Under the pieces are notes generated by a model, which saw only the letters and a list, made by a program, of their open reading frames with translations, had not been told where the DNA came from and ran no database searches. A stretch of 64,000 bases of DNA from Brachycybe producta (taxonomy: Eukaryota > Arthropoda > Diplopoda > Playtdesmida > Andrognathidae), in assembly GCA_036925085.1 (NCBI GenBank), contig JAUPFP010000050.1, positions 1,154,001 through 1,218,000 of the forward strand. The letters run 5' to 3'. The number at the start of each line of letters is the position of its first letter. Position 1 is the stretch's first letter. The position numbers and the translations under genes are program-made. Positions 45,678 through 58,042 of the stretch are shown piece by piece.

Positions 45678-46661
45678 AATTTATATTTTCATATTTGAAA
45701 AACTGAATAATTGATGATACTAAAAATTAACGAAAAGCACCAAGTTGTATGTAGAATTTGTAGATCTACATTATATGGTTTTAAATGTTTAGGGAATTTC
45801 AAATTTGGTTAGAAACTCGACGAATTTATGTAAAAAAAAAAGATTCCTGGAAAAATCATAAAAATTCTCATCTTTTCTTATTTTTGCGGTTTATAAAAGC
45901 TTTTAGCTCGTCACAATATATGTGGCCCTGGGTGCATTTGATGTTGAGGCAGATAAAAACATTCCTTCATTCAAGGCCACTAAGGCCACTTAGGTTCATA
46001 TGAGAGCATTATATAGACTAATGGTCATTCTAGTGGTTGCATTCTTCTGGTTGCTGTCTACAAGATGTACTTGTGCCGAAAATATTTTTTAAAACACAAA
46101 AAATGACATTATTTTTATAATACAATCAAATATATGAATTTTTATTTTAAAATGACCTGGTTTTAAAACATTTTTAATTAATTAGTAAGTCTTCAGTTAA
46201 ATGTGTTTTTCGTTTGAACTTTAAGGCTTTACGGGAAATTCTTTTAACAGGAAAAAATATTCCAGTATTTTGTATTTTCAACTGTATAAAGAAAGTGAAT
46301 AAAGTTATACTCGTAATTTATATCAACAATAAAGTTGAATAACTTTTTAGTTATATATAATAGTTGAGAGCATTACTTTAACATTGGCTGAAAATTATTA
46401 TCAATAAATTGATGATGGTGGCAATTTTTTTTTCAAAGTTACATTTTTTTTCTGAAATTTTGAATGTATAATACAAAATTGATCTCTATTTATACAGTTA
46501 TCTTCAATTGATACAGTTAAAATTTAAACGTTTTTAATTTCATATTTCGGGCCTATTTGAAATATTTGAATATGCTGTTAACAAAATAACAATAGTGGCA
46601 CTTAATTTGGAATAGTTTAACAAATCTGCATAATTTATTAAGAAATTACTAGAGTTAATCA
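45678..46661. other. Spacer downstream of PEBP locus 11
   Basis: AT-rich; open frames are short and unrecognised. Confidence 0.4.
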
Positions 46662-47533
46662 CTATTTATTGTAATTTTCAGCATAAACTAAACAGAAATT
46701 TCCAGCAATCGGATTTCCCAAACCATTTTGGCTAGCAAAATAAAGATAATCGAATTTGGTTCTTCTGTTTATTTTGGTAACGTCAATTTCGTAGCTTTGT
46801 TGGAATACCAAGAAGATATAGCGATGTTTTCCTACACGAGACGATTGAAAAATGAAATTTGAATCATTGTCGTCTTATAATACTAAAATGAAAGCAATAG
46901 GGGTAAGTCGTAAGCCAATTACATTACGATGTACCTGAGAATCTTTTCGGACGAGGTGAATTGTACGGTGCTACGTCATCTCCAGAGTAGGTGTTAAAGC
47001 CAGTCCCACTCTGACCCTCGTTATTCACCGATATCCATTGAGCATACTCGGATTGTTGTGTATTATCGGAACTTGGTACATCTGGATCTTTATTTCGATT
47101 GATTATTTTTTATGTTTACTTTTTAGGTGAATTTTGGAACAATTATTGAAATTTCTGGCTTACGTACCGAACATTATAAAAGTGTAAAGGTGGTTTGAAT
47201 CCCATGGATACGAGATCGAGAATGGCTGACTCGAAACTTCTTCCAAAGTAAGTGGTTGTCCAGTCGCTATTACGGCACCACTTGTAAATTGTACCTAGAA
47301 TTATGTTTCGTTAGTTAGAAATTAATGTTCAGTCACATTTATGTATTACAATTATTTTAATTGACTTATTTATTATTTCATACTTCTGCAAGTTCTGGAG
47401 GAAGAATCGGGAGTATATCTGGAGTTAGGCCTTCACGTTGCCAGATTTGAAATGCATTATAAGAAAAATTGAACCGAGGAAGGATGCTGGCCAAAAGAAT
47501 GAAACTGAAGATGAAGACTTTACTAAATGTCAT
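46662..47533 (-). CDS. Secreted PEBP-family protein, locus 11
   Basis: Exons 47384-47533, 47168-47294, 46935-47087 and 46662-46831, 199 residues. MTFSKVFIFSFILLASILPRF signal peptide, then WQREGLTPDILP. Exon 2 VQFTSGAVIATGQ...LYTFIMFG. Exon 3 DPDVPSSDNTQQSEYAQW: Ala to Val in DPDAPS, and Gln in place of His before Trp. Exon 4 GKHRYIFLVFQQ keeps HRY; the C-terminus NPIAGNFCLVYA is extended by ENYNK. TATAAAAG on the gene strand at 47643-47650 and AATCATATGGTTTCT at 47668-47683 form the promoter. Confidence 0.92.
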
Positions 47534-47683
47534 TTTTTGGTTTGAATGGTTTTGTCTATTGTAATTTTTTCTCCCTCGGTTGGTCTGATGAGAAGTTTTA
47601 AGCGCTTCTTTTCAGACTAATTGTTTGATTCACTTTAATGTTCTTTTATAGAAAACGATTGTTATTTAATCATATGGTTTCTA

Positions 47684-48260
47684 TTGATTATTCACGGACG
47701 TCAGTTTTTTGATGGAGCGACCACCTGAATTCTCCCTAATGAATAAGTAGGTAATTGTTCTGTTTCTTTTTCAAATTCATTAAAAAGTTTTATTGTGTGT
47801 AAGCAAGCAGCTGAATTTGTTGTATAAAAAGGCATTTTGAATGGCACACGGTTATGTTTCTTCACATGAGTAGAAGTAAGACATGACATTTTCCATTTGT
47901 GTAAATATTTTATTTGCAATCTTGCTTAATTGTAAATTCATCTACGCTTGCACATTGTCTAGGTCCAGGGAGATATTAAGAAGTTCTATAAGACGTGTAT
48001 TTGGGGGAGATTAATCGTAAAAAAAATTTTATAAAATAAAAATGAAATGTGGTTATTTTGTAGCTGAAGTATTCTAAACGTTAAAAAAATATAGAACACA
48101 AAAGTAATGTTGCGCATTGCGCACAAATTTCAAGGTGTCAGGTGAATGAATTGTTTTTTTTTTAAGTGACAGCTATGTTGTGCTGCAAAGTTAGTTTATT
48201 TTATTTTAAGTCCACTTTTTTTTCTATTCGGTAATCATACTGATCACCATGCACTTACTG
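47684..48260. other. Spacer upstream of PEBP locus 11
   Basis: AT-rich; nothing recognised. Confidence 0.4.
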
Positions 48261-48269
48261 GCGGCAAAT

Positions 48270-48740
48270 GCTGCCTGCACCGGTCCCTCTTGGAACCCAT
48301 GCGCCAAACTAGAGTATTGACATTTTAGAATCACAATTACCAGTATTAGCCTACTGGTAAGGTCTCCGCCTTCCAAACCTGAGGTCCCCAGATGGAGTCC
48401 CATTAAATATATTAAATTGTTAAACTAAACAAATATAATTGTAAACAAATTTTACAAATGAAGTTGTTGTTGGCAGTTTAGCCTATGGTTAAATAGTTAA
48501 AACCTCTAACCCTGCACCTAGGTTCTGGAGAGTTTGAATTCCACATGTGCTCACTGACATTCTGCAACTATGTTGTCCTCTGTGGTATGTAGGCGTTGCG
48601 GTACCAACCTCTCTGTAAGAGACCTTCAATTATGCACTGTCCAGAAGTTTGTTGAAAGTGTCGCCAAGATGTGACATGGAGTCCAGTGGATTTCAAGCCT
48701 TCGATCAGAGGCTACAAATTTGTTGCAATATTTCGTTGCT
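48270..48740 (+). mobile_element. Two tRNA-like SINE remnants
   Basis: TTAGCCTACTGGTAAGGTC followed 25 bp on by CTGAGGTCCCCAGATGGAGTCCC resembles degraded A and B boxes. A second unit at about 48480 has TAGCCTATGGTTAAATAG, then GAGAGTTTGAATTCCAC as a B box. The tail 48560-48740 is moderately GC-rich and repeat-like. Confidence 0.45.
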
Positions 48741-49280
48741 CATCATCCCAAAAATATATATTTTTTAAGTTCGTTCGGGATTGCTAATCACCTAAGTAGA
48801 CTAAGTTTAAGTCCAATCGCCATTTGTATGTATTCATTCAATCACGAGTGATTATTAAAAGTAATCAAAAATGTCCAGCATGTACCTGAAATAAAAAGGT
48901 GAAATAAATATATACAGTGTATAGGGTAGCGCCAAAGCTGGATATTACCGAATTAGGATTTTGCCTGCTAATCATAAATCCAGTGAAGTTTTTAACAATT
49001 TGTGTGTTCATTTAAAAGGATTATTTATTTATTATTTTTGTGTAAATATACCACTTTGTTTTTATCCAAACATGTCATTATTTAAAGATTAATGTTTTTT
49101 TCTGTATTTCTTGATTTAACAATTTCAGGTTAAATTTATTCTCAAATATTAAATTAAAGTCACACAGTTTGCAGTCAAATACCACAATCAGCATTCTGTC
49201 ACAATGTATTTAATTGTAAACAGCTAAGAAATTCTTAATTTTATTAGTGATTAATTATTATTTTTATTATTTAATTTGAT
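48741..49280. other. AT-rich spacer
   Basis: No gene or repeat recognised. Confidence 0.4.
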
Positions 49281-49289
49281 ATATTGATG

Positions 49290-49409
49290 TACAATCTAGA
49301 AGATTTGGAAGTTGATTTCGTTGCAACTAATGAATTCGGTTTCATAAGCATAGACACATGCATTCCTAATTCGGAAAAAAAAAGTTGTTTCAACACCTTT
49401 TCATCATTG
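49290..49409 (+). pseudogene. Orphan plus-strand PEBP exon 2 relic (c)
   Basis: Ends AAAAAAAGTTGTTTCAAC then CACCTTTTCATCATTG at a GTGAGGAAAAG junction; TTCATCATTG|GTGAGG is close to the locus 2 exon 2 end (CTCATGATTG|GTGAGG). The frame is lost. Confidence 0.5.
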
Positions 49410-49419
49410 GTGAGGAAAA

Positions 49420-50303
49420 GTGATAGTTTTTTTTAATTTAAAGTGTATATTAATTAATTATTACAATATTACTAGATTTTTGCAGTATAATTTTAAACTA
49501 TGAACACAGACTAGCAGTCGAATTTGTGAAATGTCATTTTATAGGAACGTTGTTCGTTTATGGCAAACTTTCGCATTTTATTATAAGTAATTTTTCACTT
49601 TTAATTTTAAATATTATTTTTTATGCATAAAATTGATTTTTTTCGATATTTTCTCATTTCTTTTGAAAATTTGAAGACAAAAAAAAGAAAGCCATTCTTA
49701 AGCACATGAATATTATCATTTACTCATTGAATATGTTATGGTAAAAATCATCATTGCTGTTATTAGTGTTGACCAAGTGTCTATCACAATAGGCAATAAA
49801 TAGTAGTCTTAATTGGCTGCAAATAAAACAAGTGTTGTTTATTTTAATTTTAATGTAATTTCATTAAAGTACATTTTATGGCAAGAGAAAATAATTAATT
49901 TCATCGTCGATTTATTGAGTCAAATGAATAAAAAGTTAGCATTTACTCTTGAGTATGAGAACCAAGTAGAATTTAATGTCTCCTGAGCTCAATGATCAAT
50001 GGTGGAATTATCTTTATGCAAACAATGAAACAAATGCTCCAAATTGTGAGCACTTGCTCTCATAAATTGATCCTGTTCAGAAGTAGATTGTTTAAACCTA
50101 AGGTGGAAAATTCATAAATCAAGAATAAAAACGACGGTGAGGGGGCAAAATTCTTCACCATTGATGCTAGAAATTCGATGGGGGGAAATAAAAAAAAGAG
50201 AAAAGTGAGATATACTAAAGGTGCATGTACGTGTTTTCTTCTGTTTCAGTTAGCATATTTGAAGTTCACATTGACTTTCGCAGAACTGTTCCTTTTGTCT
50301 CAG
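49420..50303. other. Spacer downstream of PEBP locus 12
   Basis: AT-rich; nothing recognised. Confidence 0.4.
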
Positions 50304-51155
50304 TTATGTATTAGTACGAACATAGAAGAAATCTCCACAAACGGCTTGTCCTAAACCATTTTGTTGAGCGAAAGTCTCAACACTGAAACGCTGTCGTTGA
50401 CTTGGTGATTGAATATTAAGTTGGGAGCTTTGACGAAATGCTAAAATGAGGTAGCTGTGTGTTCCTAAGAAGAAAACAAAACAAAAAGAAAAGTGGTAAT
50501 CTAGTTAGAGACGGCTTGAAATTAAACTTCTATGTTAATTTTACCTGTGTTAGCTGCTGGAAGTGGTGTTTCATAAGGTTCGAGGACATTCCCTGCGTCT
50601 AGATTGTTACCAATGGCACTCTGGCCGCCAACGTTCACGACTAACCAATGCAAGTACTGAGCGTCAACTTTATTTTGTTGGCTTGGTGAGTCTGGATCTG
50701 TAATATTATTACAATAGAAATTCTTACTCATAGATTATCCTACCTACTCTATATTTAATAACAAAATCACTTCATGTGTTGCAAGTATTATTACCAAACA
50801 TAACAAATGTGTAACTGTCGCTTGCATTGAAAGAACATGTCATCGATTTTGGTTCAGAAGCTATTTGATCCAAGGTGAGGTATTGTGCAGCTTCTGCCAC
50901 AGCGCCACTTGGAAATGTTACCTATGATTTATTAGTTACCGGTACAAATGTTACGATACTTTTAGGTTTCATAGAAATTAATCGAATTGAACGATTTCTT
51001 ACTGTAACAACAGTTGTAGGAATATAACTTAGAGTGAACGGAACAATGCCTTGACCGTACCAGGCTTCACGATCATTGCCGCCACAATTATATTCACATC
51101 CGTAGACGAAACTGAAAAATAGAGCAGAACCCAAAAGTAAGATTCTGAGTGTCAT
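50304..51155 (-). CDS. Secreted PEBP-family protein, locus 12 (DPDSPS type)
   Basis: Exons 51003-51155, 50795-50921, 50545-50697 and 50304-50464, 197 residues. MTLRILLLGSALFFSFVYG signal peptide, then CEYNCGGND and WYGQGIVPFTLSYIP, closer to GIVPD of locus 1 than to GLTPNPI of its neighbours. Exon 2 VTFPSGAVAEAAQ...SYTFVMFG with MTCSF. Exon 3 DPDSPSQQNKVDAQYLHWLVVN retains His-Trp; exon 4 GTHSYLILAFRQ and GLGQAVCGDFFYV. Cysteines in exons 1, 2 and 4 suggest disulfides. TATAAAAG on the gene strand is at 51217-51224. It pairs with locus 15 as a separate subgroup. Confidence 0.92.
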
Positions 51156-51224
51156 TTTGGTTTTTCAAATGCGAGAATCCTCTTTCGAAATTAATTTACA
51201 ACTTGATTTGAAATTTCTTTTATA

Positions 51225-51660
51225 CGACACTTTATTAGACTAATGTTTATTTAATACCACATGTTTAAAGAACTTAATTAATTGTCTTTATGATGGAAGA
51301 AATATAAAACAATAGATTTGCAAACATACACATTTGATGAAAGTAAATGAATGTTGTCACGCATATTATTTCTATCGTGTGTTTCATTCCTAACAACTTT
51401 GCCAACTGTTTCCCTTTTTGCATTTAAAACGCTTAGTTATGAACTTAATTATAAAAATGAATCAACTGTCGTATACCAAATAATGCATATATTTCAAGAA
51501 TTTATTCAAAGCTAATCATATCATTATTGGAATAACACTAATTTTATGGTTAGAAAAGAGCAACAGTATCAATAGTTATGGTTCTTGAACTTCAAAGAAT
51601 TGAATGTGCCTTTCTTTGACGACTGAAAATATAACCAATGTAAATACTTTTCGAAATTTG
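51225..51660. other. Spacer upstream of PEBP locus 12
   Basis: AT-rich; nothing recognised. Confidence 0.4.
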
Positions 51661-51668
51661 CCAGGGAT

Positions 51669-51707
<39 letters not shown>

Positions 51708-52787
51708 GTCTTTATTACATATCTTAAGGTTGAATTACAACATCTAACAAAGATATAACGTCATTGATGAAAATAAAAAAGACAGAAAATAAAGAAACAT
51801 GAGCATATTGGTAAAAATAAAAATCGAAAATTAACACAACATCCCAATGTGAACAAATTAGAAATAAGATAGCATAATCACTGAAGTAAACTCTTTTCTG
51901 TACACCATTTTAAAATCTGCATGGCATATAATTTTGTGCGTAAAACATCAGGTGTTGTAGAGTGGACAACTTAATGTGGCAGACAATTCCAAATTGGAAT
52001 ACAGCGATTTAGATAGCTCATCTTTCGTCGTTGACACCTTTGATTTGGCAAAACGAAAAGCATATCATGACCTCTTGTTCGCAAATTAAGTGGCTTTAAG
52101 TTTGACATAAACTCGGGCATCGAATAAACCAACCCATATACGACCTTAAAAAACAACACCATATCTGCCACAATTCGTCTCTCTCTAAGCGATCTAAGAC
52201 CTAATAACTCCAACCTCTGCTCATAATTCAAGTTAGTACACTCTGTAAATTGCCTTGTGAACTTATGTTGGACCCTTTCAATGGCATCCATATCTGTTTT
52301 ATTACCTGCTGACCATATTGGAGATGTAAACTCTAGCAAAGGTCGGACATACACTTTATAAACTCGAACTTTAATGTATAAAGTAGTGTGGACAAAAATG
52401 TTATTCATCATCCAGGCCCTACTTGCTGCCTTCTTAATAATACTGCTACAGTGAGCAGCAAAACTCAATTTATCATCAATAATAACTCCTAAGTCGGCCA
52501 CTTCATGCTTTTTCTCCAGAAAATAATCCTTTAACCTAAACATATCAAGCCCACTACCAGAGCCCAGTGACATGAAAACACACTTTTGCAACCCAAGCTC
52601 TAATTCGTTCAACTCTGACCAGCGTGCAAAAGAATCAATACCCCTTTGTAAGCATGCTGATTTATCAGAAATCAGTTTTGAATCATCAGCATACAAAAAG
52701 GAATGCACCCCATCAATAACTGAGGGCAAGTCATCTATAAAGAGCCCAAAAAGCAATGGTCCCAAAACGCTTAAATATCAAAATGCC
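51661..52787 (-). mobile_element. 5'-truncated LINE (Jockey/CR1/L2-like reverse transcriptase)
   Basis: Minus-strand open frame of about 265 codons starts inside the RT domain at SVLGPLLFGLFIDDLP, with catalytic YADD box (FLYADDSKLIS), followed by LGVIIDDKLSF, RPLLEFTSPIWS, DAIERVQHKFTRQF, LELLGLRSLRERR and NCLPH. That order is typical of the C-terminus of Jockey/CR1/L2-clade non-LTR elements. ORF1, the endonuclease and the front of RT are absent, as expected for 5' truncation. A 200-300 bp 3' UTR ends in an (ATT)n tail (51671-51706 forward as AAT). The long open frame implies a fairly recent insertion. Confidence 0.9.
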
Positions 52788-53385
52788 TCATGATGTCTCT
52801 CCTTCACTGTACACAGTGCATACATAAATTACTATGTTACATTGCCAGAGATGCTATGTACTGTAAATTTAATTTATTACTAATTAACTAGTAGTTATGT
52901 AAATTCTTTGGCTGCCTTTTCTATTTGCCCATTGAACATATAGCAAATAGTTTTCAGATGAATATAAAAACCGTCCGTTGTTGTTTTTGATAAATTTCAT
53001 AATTATTGTAACTCATTTAATCAAAGTTGTAATTGAATTATTCGAATGTAGCAATTTTTAATAATTGTACTGTACAGTAGACAATTAATTTTGTGTTGAA
53101 TTTTTTATCGTCGGAATTTTCTACTTTGTTTGAAGTGAATGCACTAACAGTTGAAACCATTTCGGATAACCATAAAAGATAACATTTTGAATAAACCTAC
53201 AGGTTGGTAATAAACTAATAATTGGTTAAAGAAAATTTTGTCGTTAAATCTCAATTTAATTTTAAAAACGAAGTAGATTTTGTAGAAATTGTTAAATGTT
53301 AATTTTCCACGTCGTAACTGAAAACAGCTTACACATAACGCATTTCATTATAGGCAAATTCAACAACATTTGAAGTCTAGAAAAC
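52788..53385. other. Spacer between LINE and PEBP locus 13
   Basis: AT-rich; the locus 13 poly(A) signal lies at 53386-53391 (TTTATT forward). Confidence 0.45.
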
Positions 53386-53506
53386 TTTATTCGAAATAGT
53401 GAAAGAAAGTACAAATATAATAACAGTAATTTAGAAAATTATAAATTTAAGAATGATTCATTGGCATTTCATTGCGAAATTTAACATAGTAGGTTAAATT
53501 GCAATT

Positions 53507-54393
53507 TTAATTTGTATCGCTTGCGTCGTCAGCAGAAACAAGAAAGAAGTTTCCAGAAATTGGTGTTCCCATATTGTTTTCTGTCGTATAATTTAAATAA
53601 TCGAATTGGATTCTTTGACTTAATGGTTGAGCATCAATCGTGTCGTTTTGTCGGAAAACCAAGAGGACGCAACGATGTTCTCCTATATGAAATTTAAAAT
53701 TTTAAATGATTGTGGTATGATATTTATTTTAAGACACATAAAATACACAAACACCAACATTAAAATAATAACTTGTTTGGAATGCTTTACCTGAGCCATG
53801 TTCCAGTTTGGGTGCTTTGTATGGTGCAAGGTCCTTTCCGGAGTTGGTATTAAAATTTGTGGCACTCTGGCCCACATTGTTTATAGAAAACCACAGAAGA
53901 TACTGCGAATTAATTGGATTTGCTCGACTTGGTGCATCCACATCTACAATGCAAAAAAATAGTTTTTATGTTACTCCAAAAAGGTCCATTTTTATTCCGC
54001 TTGTTGGACATAATTTGTCCAGCTACTGGCATATATTACTAAATAGTAGAAAAGCATAAAGATCTTTGCTATCCCATTTGTACGAGATTGATACAGGTTG
54101 CAAAGTAATTTCTGACACGTTCAGTGGTTGTCCAGTGGATACTGTGACTTGGTTTGCAAATGTCACCTACATTTTGTTAGTTACAAATGATTGGTAAGTA
54201 ACATATATGTATTTAACAATCTATTTCAATAAATGATTTTTACTTCTGCAAGAGTATCTGGAAGAGTCTGTATTGGATCTGGAGTGAGGCCTGCAGATTC
54301 CCATAGTTGGCTGTCATTGTCTTGACCGTTGAACCGAGGAAGAATGCTGATCAAAAGTAGGCAACTAAAGACCGAGAGTCTGCTGTGTGTCAT
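53507..54393 (-). CDS. Secreted PEBP-family protein, locus 13
   Basis: Exons 54244-54393, 54040-54166, 53791-53943 and 53507-53682, 201 residues. MTHSRLSVFSCLLLISILPRF signal peptide, then WESAGLTPDPIQ. Exon 2 VTFANQVTVSTGQ...LYAFLLF; the split codon gives Asn, so exon 3 begins [18 protein letters not shown] instead of DPDAPSR, and His before Trp is Leu. Exon 4 GEHRCVLLVFRQ (Cys for Tyr of HRY) and GTPISGNFFLVSA with a seven-residue acidic extension DDASDTN. TATAAAAG on the gene strand is at 54488-54495. Very similar to locus 14. Confidence 0.92.
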
Positions 54394-54495
54394 TTTGGTT
54401 TTGTATTTGGTGAGTTTTTGAAGATCGGTTTGAGGATGAAGTCTGAGAAGGTGTTCTCGAACTAATTTTTCAGTTCACGTTTCTGTTCTTTTATA

Positions 54496-55660
54496 GCTAT
54501 AATTATTGACTAATGTGTGTTAGATCATTCTTGTCAATCTTGATTCTGAACCACCTGAATTTTGCCCATTGATAAAAGGTAATTAATTGTTCTATAACGT
54601 CTGTTTCTTTATTTGAAATTAAATAGTAAAGAAAAATCATCTGATGAATTTAGTTGTACGATCAGCTGCATTTAATCATGCAAATTTATTATAATTGTCA
54701 ATTATTAATATTATATTTCATATATATTTTTCTTTTTTGCAAATTGCAATTGTTGCTAATTGTTTTATTGCACGCGCACAGCTTTTTACTACACTGTTGA
54801 TTGAATAGTACAAAATGGGTTTTGACACTTGTCTAATTTGACAACAGTGAACAATTGAGTCTTGGAAGTTTCCAGTGACATATGGCATAGCTCTTGTGTG
54901 ATCTTGTTGAATTTAGTTGTTTCTGCTGTTGGCAACAACCATTTATTGTTACTAAGACACGATTTGACGTAGAGCACCTTTTCTGGTTAGGTTAACCTTG
55001 ACACGTGGAATAAAAATAAAATGTTAGAATTGTTGTGAAGTGGTGTCAGTATACTATGAAACTCTACATGGAGATATATGGATTTGATGATTTGTACAGT
55101 GAAGTACAATTACAAAAATTGATCCATTAATCTTTAATCGATAGTGATCGGTAATTGTGAACTTATTTCAGGTACCTTTCGAATTATAGAACACAGGAAA
55201 TGCTTTTAAAATGTCAATTAGGTTTTAGAAATAATGGTTAACATAATTTTTGGAGAATTAATTTTAAGTTTGGGTTAAGTTTAATTATTGTAATGTATAG
55301 TTGTCACTTTTACGAACTAAGAAACTTTAAAATTTAAAATAAAATAAACCCTATAAATTTTCTTTCATTTTGATAGATTATTTTGCAAACACTTTTTTGC
55401 AAGTCAGTTTTAAAATTCAATCTCGTGCATTATTTCAAAAATAAATTGATTCTAAATTCATTTCAATCCGAATAGTTTGGTAATAACTTTTGACATTTGT
55501 TTTTAAATTTTCATTTTATTTTAGAAATGTGATAAAATTTGTCGAAATTGTTAAATGTCAATTTTCTACATCGTAACTGAAAGCAACAATGCCCACAATG
55601 CAGTTCATTATAGAGACATATTCACATGTAAATTCAACAACATTTGAAGTGTTAGAAGAC
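54496..55660. other. Spacer between PEBP loci 13 and 14
   Basis: AT-rich. About 55370-55480 (TGATAGATTATTTTGCAAAC...CAATCCGAATAGTTTGG) matches the flank of orphan relic (d) at 57230-57340, so it is a truncated copy of the same plus-strand unit. The locus 14 poly(A) signal is at 55661-55666. Confidence 0.5.
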
Positions 55661-55830
55661 TTTATTTTAAATACTGAAAGAACAAAATATACTCAACATT
55701 TTGAATGATTATAAATTTAAGAATGTATCAGGGCATTTCATTACAAAGCTTAACATATTATTATAGGTTAGATTGAAATTTTAATTTGTATCATTTATTA
55801 ATCGAAACATTTTAGTTTGTATCGGCATTA

Positions 55831-56629
55831 TTAAGCAGAAACAACAAAGAAGTTTCCAGAAATTGGTGTTCCCATGTTGTTTTCTTTCGTATAATTTAAA
55901 TAATTGAATTGGATTCTTTGACTTATTGGTTGAGCATCAATTGTGTTGTTTTGTCGGAAAACCAAGATGACGCAACGGTGTTCTCCTATATAATATTTTA
56001 ATTATTTCAAGACACATAAAATACATAAACAGCAACATTAATGTTTTACCTGAGCCTTCTGCCGGATTAGGTGCTTGGTATGGTACAATATTTTGTCCTG
56101 AATTGGTATTAGGAACGGTGGCAGTCTGGCCATCATTGTTTATGGATAACCACAGAAGAAACTGTGAATCAGTTTGATTTGTTCTACTTGGCGCATCCAC
56201 ATCTACAATGTAAAAGAATATTTCTTATGTTAGTCCAAAGTTTGGACATTACCTGTCTAGCTACTGGTATATTACCAAATAACATAAAAGTATAAAGTTC
56301 TCTGGTATCCCATGAGTAAGTGATTGATTCAGGTTGTAAAGTAATTTGTGACACGTCCAGTGGTTTTCCAGTTGCTACTGTGACTCCATTTGGATATATC
56401 ATCTACATATTATCAGTTAAAAATGATTAATAAGCAACGTATATTTATTTGAAAATCTATTTGAATAAATGATTTTTACTTCTGCAAGGGTATCTGGAAG
56501 AGTCTGTATTGGATTTGGAGTGAGGCCTGCAGCTTCCCAGAGTTGGCTCGCATTGTCTTGACCGTTGAACCTAGGAAGAATGCTGATCAAAAGAAAGCAA
56601 CTGAAGACCGAGAGCCTGCTGTATGTCAT
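55831..56629 (-). CDS. Secreted PEBP-family protein, locus 14
   Basis: Exons 56480-56629, 56276-56402, 56050-56202 and 55831-55985, 194 residues. MTYSRLSVFSCFLLISILPRF signal peptide, then WEAAGLTPNPIQ. Exon 2 MIYPNGVTVATGK...LYTFMLFG; exon 3 DVDAPSRTNQTDSQFLLW; exon 4 GEHRCVILVFRQ and GTPISGNFFVVSA, without the acidic tail of locus 13. The 3' UTRs of loci 13 and 14 are also alike, so this is a recent tandem duplication. The TATA region is weaker (TATAGAAG near 56695-56702). Confidence 0.92.
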
Positions 56630-56702
56630 TTTCGTTTGAAGATGAACCCGTTGAAGAGGTTTTCAAACTAATTTTTCACTTTACCTTTTTGTACTTCTAT
56701 AG

Positions 56703-57240
56703 CTCTAACCAAGTTGTGTTTGTTGATTATTCCTGAATGTCTGTCTTGATTCTGGGCCACCTGAAACTGAAATAAAAAGTAAATTGTACCAAAACTTCTG
56801 TTGTTTTTTTATTTGAAATTAGATCAACAAGAAAAGCTGAATCAATCAGTTGAGTTTAATTAATCATGAAATTTATTATTAAAAAGATTATTATTACTAT
56901 ATTTCATATGGTTTTTTTTTCAAATAGCAAATGGTTTGTTTTAATTAATGCACGCAGGTTGTCACCAAATGTTGATTTGGACATGCAGGACAAAATGGTT
57001 TTTGTTTAATTTGACAACAAACTTGTTTCAGGTAACTTTTGAATTAGGGCCTATTATACGGGAAATAGTTATTAAATTTTAGCTAGGTTTTGAAATCTTG
57101 CTTAATTTTTGAGGCCAAAGTGTTCTTTTTTGTGATTATGATAACTTTAACATTATTTAATCTATTGTAGCTCTAATTCTTTTTATTAACGAAATTAAAC
57201 TAACGTTTAAAATTTTGTTTCATTTTGATAGATTACTTTG
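56703..57240. other. Spacer upstream of PEBP locus 14
   Basis: AT-rich; no gene recognised. Confidence 0.4.
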
Positions 57241-57249
57241 CAGACAATT

Positions 57250-57353
57250 TCGGAAGATAGTTATACAGTTTTGGAATTCAACCCGGGGTAAAGCTTCAAA
57301 AGTAAATTAAGTTCTAAATTTATTTTAATCCAAAAAGGTTTTTTCATGATCTG
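57250..57353 (+). pseudogene. Orphan plus-strand PEBP exon 2 relic (d)
   Basis: Ends AATCCAAAAAGG then TTTTTTCATGATCTG at a GTGAGACAAATTTATG junction; the following TTTTCATATTTGAAGTA matches relics (a) and (b). No open frame remains. Confidence 0.45.
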
Positions 57354-57544
57354 GTGAGACAAATTTATGTTTTCATATTTGAAGTATTTTTATTTGATTA
57401 ACTATTTATAATTGAAAATATTATACGTATTTCAATACCGTATGGCAACAAAATCCATGACATTTAATTGTTTTTAAAAACTCGGCCGAAAATGACCCGA
57501 TTATTATGAAATTTGGTACAAATGGTGAGAAAATGTTTGTCTAC

Positions 57545-57735
57545 ATTATGCCTATTTCAGTTGATACTCAAAATGCCCGCCGGCAGCAGCATCACAAATG
57601 TCATATGCGAATTCAGGTGAGCCGCTTTCGATCTCACTGACGCTTCAATTGTGCGCTGTTCTAGCTCATCCCATGCCAGCTTTATCCGCTCTCTTAGCTC
57701 ATCTTCATCAAATGAAAATTTTCTTTCGGTAGGCT
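57545..57735 (-). mobile_element. DNA transposase C-terminal remnant (Tc1/mariner-like)
   Basis: The minus strand encodes DELRERIKLAWDELEQRTIEASVRS and, after a frame change, AAGGHFEYQL, the pattern of the C-terminal end of Tc1/mariner-type transposases (basic helix then GGH.E..L). No inverted ends or DDE core were found nearby. Confidence 0.45.
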
Positions 57736-58042
57736 TTCACTTTCAAAATACTTTCAAAATAATATCCTCACTGGAAATAGCTGTGAAGAACACACAATTT
57801 TGCTTTCAAGTCAAGCTTCGTTCACAGCAATGCAAGCTTTAGATCTAATTTAAGTTTAGCCTAAAATGTCTAAGGAAATATGTAGACAGACTTTGTAAAA
57901 AACGAGTTTTGTTTTAATATAAGTTATGTTTCAGACTTTGCATGCTTTTTCTTAATCATTTGTAAATTAATTGCAATGCCATCGCCCAGGGTTCATAATG
58001 ATGATACATACTGTATGAGTATACATGTATTAGTATTATTAT

